Shown here in pieces: positions 60,996 through 64,000 of a stretch of 64,000 nt of DNA; position 1 is the stretch's first letter; each line of letters begins with the position of its first letter. A program made the translations under genes and the position numbers. The notes beneath the pieces were generated by a model that saw nothing but the letters and a program-made list of their open reading frames with translations, was not told where the DNA came from and made no database searches. This DNA is from Archaeoglobaceae archaeon (GTDB taxonomy: Archaea; Halobacteriota; Archaeoglobi; Archaeoglobales; Archaeoglobaceae): positions 1 to 64,000 of the forward strand of contig JALVJV010000019.1 of assembly GCA_027028145.1 (NCBI GenBank). The letters are read 5' to 3'.

Positions 60996-61598
60996 TTAAT
61001 CGTTCACGATTTTCAGCTCTATCACCCTTAAATAGTTTTTAAACTTCAGATCGACAACAATCGCCCTCGGAGCTATTACGGGCATTTCGTAGCCCGTAAG
61101 CAATCTCAAAATTTCGCAAGCCTGAATAGAGCAAGTTAAAGCGTAACTAAGTGGATTAAACTCTATCTTCGGCTTCTCGACTTCGAAGAAGGATACTCCG
61201 TCCGGCAGGAACGTCGTTATGAAGTTCGGTATGAACGGAACTCCCAGCTCTTCCGCAATTCTTGCAGATGCTTCCAAATGCTTGTGAGCTATAACCACAT
61301 CGACCCCTCTTAACTGCCTTCTCATCTCTTTGTAATCTTTTGTGTATGGATACGAGATAACGTTCGTTTCCTCGATCGGATGAACGACATCGTAGTCGTT
61401 AGCCTCAAGCTTCTTCAAGCTTACATCCAGCCTTACATCGTTTGGTGTTATGAAATCTCCTACGTATCGTATGCATCCGATGCCAATTCTCCAGAGCAGT
61501 TCCATAATCATTCTACTCCCAACCACACCTATGCTGAATCTGCTGAGATAATCTATCTCGGACTGATCGATTAGGTTACACCAGAAGACGTTTCTCAT
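60996..61598 (-). CDS. Divergent ThiF/E1-like protein, 200 aa
   Basis: A Rossmann-like start (SRFSIGVVGSRMIMELLWRI) followed by CIRYVGDFITPNDVRLDV, then VDVVIAHKHLEASARIAEEL and the ThiF-type end FNPLSYALTCSIQACEILRL. The Arg finger and Asp of the ATP site and the CxxC zinc pair of true E1 enzymes are not evident. It lies 19 bases upstream of mptG in the same direction and may serve the same pathway; this is inference. Confidence 0.6.
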   Translation of the reverse strand: MRNVFWCNLIDQSEIDYLSRFSIGVVGSRMIMELLWRIGIGCIRYVGDFITPNDVRLDVSLKKLEANDYDVVHPIEETNVISYPYTKDYKEMRRQLRGVDVVIAHKHLEASARIAEELGVPFIPNFITTFLPDGVSFFEVEKPKIEFNPLSYALTCSIQACEILRLLTGYEMPVIAPRAIVVDLKFKNYLRVIELKIVND

Positions 61599-61679
61599 CG
61601 TTTGAAGATTGCTCGATGACGATTAAAGCTTTACCCGTTGGATCGAAAATACAATTAGACCTTCGATGAACGATAAGCT

Positions 61680-62432
61680 ATGGAAGTATTCGACACCCAC
61701 ATCCATTCGGAAGGAAGGAGCGTTGAGGACTTGGAGAGGATGGCTGAAGAGGGAATAAAGAAAGCGGTAACATGTGCATTCTATCCAATCGAGCCAAAAT
61801 TCCCGGAAACTCTGATAGATCTATTCAGAAAGCTTGCGACGTTCGAGATTGAAAGAGGCAAATCCGTTGGAATGGAGCTTTATCCGGCCATAGGTATCCA
61901 TCCGAGATGCATTCCGCCCAAATACGAAAGGGCTGTTGAAAGCTTAGAGGAAATCGAATGCGTAGCATTCGGTGAGATAGGACTCGAAACCGCGAGCGAT
62001 TTGGAGATCGAAGTGCTTAAGGAACAGCTAAAGCTGGCGAAACGTCTCGATAAGCTGTGCATAATTCACACTCCAAGAAGGAACAAAGTTGAAGTTACGG
62101 AGAAGACTCTAAAGATCTTGCAAGATGTCAGCTTTCCAGAGAGCTTAGCAGTGGTAGATCACGCAACGAAGGACACAGCTAAGATGATCGTAGATGCCGG
62201 CTACTACGCCGGATTGACGGTTCAAGTCGGAAAGCTGAACGCTGAAGAGGTTTACGAAATAGTTTCCGAATTGGGCTTCGAAAGATTCGTTTTAAACAGC
62301 GATACCGGATTCGACAAAGCGGATATGTTCGCAACTGCTAAGACCGTAAGATTTCTGGTGGAAAAGGGAATCGATAAGTCGGATGTGGAAAGATTAGCCG
62401 TTAAGAACGCCCTAAGATTGTTCAAGCTTTAA
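61680..62432 (+). CDS. TatD-like metal-dependent hydrolase
   Basis: TIM barrel with metal ligands in FDTHIHSEGRS, then YPAIGIHPRCIP, FGEIGLETASD, CIIHTPRRN, VVDHATKD and VLNSDTGFDKADM. 250 residues, an archaeal TatD-related type. Likely a phosphodiesterase or deoxyribonuclease; substrate unknown. Confidence 0.85.
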   Translation: MEVFDTHIHSEGRSVEDLERMAEEGIKKAVTCAFYPIEPKFPETLIDLFRKLATFEIERGKSVGMELYPAIGIHPRCIPPKYERAVESLEEIECVAFGEIGLETASDLEIEVLKEQLKLAKRLDKLCIIHTPRRNKVEVTEKTLKILQDVSFPESLAVVDHATKDTAKMIVDAGYYAGLTVQVGKLNAEEVYEIVSELGFERFVLNSDTGFDKADMFATAKTVRFLVEKGIDKSDVERLAVKNALRLFKL

Positions 62433-62436
62433 TTTT

Positions 62437-62991
62437 TTATCTCTTGCAAATCTTAACGAAGTTCTTGTAGAACTTCTCACCCTTCTCCGTATGATATACT
62501 TCGGGATGCCACTGAACCCCATAGATCGGCTTCTTCTTGTGCCTCATAGCTTCGATCTCGCAGATATCGGATTCTGCAAGCTTCTTGAATTCCTCCGGCA
62601 AACTCTTGACCTCATCCATGTGACTCGCCCAAACCCTAAGTTCTTTCGGCAAGCCCTCGAATATCTCATCTTCTTCAACTATTCTAACCTTAACCTCCGC
62701 GTAACCTCCAGCTTTACCCCTTCCGACTTCTCCTCCGAAAACCTTCGCGATCAGCTGATGCCCCAAGCAGATTCCCAAAATCGGAACGTCGAGTTCCTTC
62801 ACATACAGCTCACAGTTACCCGTTCTGTCTAAGGATGGACCTCCCCCCAAGATCAACCCGTCGATATCCTTAAGCTCCTCCACCGGCGTTGTGTTCTCTA
62901 TTAACTTCGTCTCAACTCCCAAATCCCTAAGCGTTCTGTGGATAAGATGGTTGTATTGTCCGTAGTTATAAACCACGTAGATCTTAACCAT
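62437..62991 (-). CDS. guaAA: GMP synthase glutamine amidotransferase subunit A
   Basis: Separate glutaminase subunit, typical of archaea, giving ammonia to the ATP pyrophosphatase subunit. The nucleophile is in [15 protein letters not shown]; the catalytic pair is in [15 protein letters not shown]. From ATG 62991 the protein is about 184 residues ([20 protein letters not shown]). The upstream ATG at 63021 would add ten non-homologous residues. A GC-rich structured element lies upstream. Confidence 0.93.
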   Translation of the reverse strand: MVKIYVVYNYGQYNHLIHRTLRDLGVETKLIENTTPVEELKDIDGLILGGGPSLDRTGNCELYVKELDVPILGICLGHQLIAKVFGGEVGRGKAGGYAEVKVRIVEEDEIFEGLPKELRVWASHMDEVKSLPEEFKKLAESDICEIEAMRHKKKPIYGVQWHPEVYHTEKGEKFYKNFVKICKR

Positions 62992-63040
62992 CGAAGAAGA
63001 ATCTGCCATGCAGGATATCAAGGTTTCGATGGTTGTAATT

Positions 63041-63097
63041 GGCGGCTTGCCGACGGGCGTTCATCGGTTGGCGAACGCCCACTCCCGCCGTAACGGC
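63041..63097 (-). ncRNA. GC-rich structured RNA candidate (stand-alone ncRNA or guaAA leader)
   Basis: Positions 63041-63090 are 37/50 G or C in an otherwise A/T-rich intergenic stretch. An inner stem pairs 63055-63062 with 63073-63080 (GGGCGTTC/GAACGCCC, 10-base loop), and an outer stem pairs 63041-63045 with 63085-63089 (GGCGG/CCGCC). TTTATAAG on the minus strand (63120-63127) would start transcription near 63097, just before the fold. On that strand an ACA follows the outer stem by four bases, which hints at H/ACA, but the spacing is not canonical. Confidence 0.45.
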
Positions 63098-63132
63098 ATT
63101 GGATTATACTCGATAAGATCTTATAAACTTTA

Positions 63133-63462
63133 CTACGATTTATCGGCTACCTCCATCATAGGATACCTTAGCCTTTCATCCCATCTCAGAACTGCCCTTA
63201 CAACATCATCTCCAACTTTTACCACGACTTCAGCCGAAAGCATCTCGGCATCGAGCGACGTGTATCCAAAAGCGGAGATCTTCTCCTTAAGCTTATCCCT
63301 GTCGATCCTAACCTTAGCATCGACAACGAATGGCTGAAGCTTTATACAACTCTCCATCGCTTTTTCGAGTATTTCGACGTTCTCGAAGCTAACGGGGACG
63401 CCTACGAACTGGTGAAAAAGAGCTCCAAGCTTTATTCCCGCTTCAAAATGGGCTTTGCTAAT
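63133..63462 (-). CDS. mptD: Archaeal dihydroneopterin aldolase, apparent ATT start
   Basis: The frame contains KAHFEAGIKLGALFHQFVGV, then FENVEILEKAMESCIKLQPF and FGYTSLDAEMLSAEVVV with a final DERLRYPMMEVAD, all features of archaeal MptD in methanopterin synthesis. Conserved sequence begins well upstream of the only ATG (63357). The only well-placed start is ATT 63462, three bases after GGGGGTGAG. The 3' end of the pssA-like gene overlaps it by 31 bases. About 109 residues, slightly short for the family. An error at the start cannot be excluded. Confidence 0.8.
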   Translation of the reverse strand: MSKAHFEAGIKLGALFHQFVGVPVSFENVEILEKAMESCIKLQPFVVDAKVRIDRDKLKEKISAFGYTSLDAEMLSAEVVVKVGDDVVRAVLRWDERLRYPMMEVADKS

Positions 63463-64000
63463 GGTCTCACCCCCGGACTTAAGATGTATAACACCAGCAT
63501 CAGTAGCAGAACATACGTTGCGTAGATTACGAATGCATTTGCAACGATAACGATTCCGCAGGCAAGCATCAGAATCCTGTTTTTAACTCTCATATATTCA
63601 AGATCGCATATCATCAGAATGGATAGAATTATGGCTATAGCATCAAGGCACGGAAGCTTGAGGTTTATCCAGCACGATAGCGTGAGGGCTGAAGCTACGG
63701 TAGGAAGCCCGACGAAATCTTCTTTCGATAGAACGTTGAATCTCGCAAGCCTCAGAATACTTGCGATCAGATAAATAGCTCCGATCCATAGAAATCCGAA
63801 GTGATAGAGAATCAAAGAAGGGAAGGCTCCGAAGGATATCAGATCGGCTAAGGAATCGAGATCCTTCCCCAACTTGCTCTTCCCCAGCCTGTTCGCGATA
63901 AATCCGTCCATTCCATCCATCAAAGCTGAGAAGTAGAGGAATTTAAGGGATAAAACACCCCGAATGAGGTAGCATATTCCGAGGAAGCCCGATAATGCGT
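63432..64000 (-). CDS. CDP-alcohol phosphatidyltransferase (archaetidylserine synthase-like), partial
   Basis: The open frame runs off the right edge, so the N-terminus is missing; TTG 63923 is not the true start. The CDP-alcohol motif is present: MDGMDGFIANRLGKSKLGKD followed by LDSLADLIS, with Asn replacing the usual Arg after Ala. Five or so membrane helices follow (LYHFGFLWIGAIYLIASILR; AIAIILSILMICDLEYM; ILMLACGIVIVANAFVIYAT). Probably makes archaetidylserine for polar lipids. Confidence 0.85.
   Translation of the reverse strand, partial: ALSGFLGICYLIRGVLSLKFLYFSALMDGMDGFIANRLGKSKLGKDLDSLADLISFGAFPSLILYHFGFLWIGAIYLIASILRLARFNVLSKEDFVGLPTVASALTLSCWINLKLPCLDAIAIILSILMICDLEYMRVKNRILMLACGIVIVANAFVIYATYVLLLMLVLYILSPGVRPLAKPILKRE

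Noticed and set aside
63008-63337. 109-codon plus-strand open frame across the guaAA upstream region
   Set aside because: It crosses the structured element and the antisense of mptD; the Ser/Thr-rich product is typical of a shadow frame.

Overview
The window looks like chromosome from a hyperthermophilic euryarchaeon of the Archaeoglobales (Archaeoglobus, Ferroglobus or Geoglobus type). The reasons are gene content seen in the sequence: two Alba chromatin proteins, a bacterial-type GyrB, the archaeal ribosomal/FtsY/prefoldin block, GatD, an archaeal translin (C3PO-like), tetrahydromethanopterin genes (mptG, mptD), the aconitase X pair of the archaeal mevalonate pathway, geranylgeranyl reductase with its ferredoxin, and indolepyruvate ferredoxin oxidoreductase. 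Genus is inferred, not proven.

Positions 1-7470 are the right part of an integrated plasmid or virus-like element. It ends exactly in a tRNA-Ser(CGA) gene, and an open frame that starts inside the element reads antisense into that tRNA, as the N-terminal fragment of an SSV-type integrase does. The element carries a 1047-residue primase-polymerase/helicase at the core of a six-gene overlapping operon, several ribbon-helix-helix and winged-helix regulators, palindromic operators, and a 412-bp field with fourteen copies of RTGTTACC that looks like an iteron origin. Its left end lies outside the window.

Positions 7520-20973 hold tmk, then a surface/filament locus. Two paralogous membrane-anchored winged-helix proteins flank a MinD-like ATPase and a secreted CARDB-type protein, the latter two driven divergently from one palindromic TATA element. 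After Alba and a DUF366 protein comes an operon with a small calcium-repeat (TSP3) protein, an 867-residue secreted von Willebrand A protein, a type IV filament ATPase, a TadC/FlaJ-like platform and a 541-residue pilin-like protein with an Ig-like domain. This is the best candidate for a poorly described system.

Positions 20966-36955 are housekeeping: topA, rps8e, a site-2 protease, aconitase X, gatD, slipin, ftsY-pfdA-rplX-eif6-rpl31e-rpl39e-pdcd5-rps19e-yhbY, iorA, an FtsZ/tubulin-like protein, SpoIIM-like, a second alba, and translin. Positions 37026-50191 hold purB, rnp4, ylbF, a DHPS-like protein, a GPN GTPase, gyrB, a NifX-like protein, aro ADH synthase, tatC, mtaD, nth-rpoL-csl4-methyltransferase and a radical SAM protein. 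Positions 50354-64000 hold usp, hyuA, a DUF5667 protein, the GGR/ferredoxin pair, a MoxR/transglutaminase operon, mptG, a ThiF-like protein, a TatD-like hydrolase, the GMP synthase amidotransferase with a GC-rich structured leader or ncRNA, mptD (apparent ATT start) and a CDP-alcohol phosphatidyltransferase cut by the right edge.

All calls come from reading translations and motifs by eye; no database search was run.
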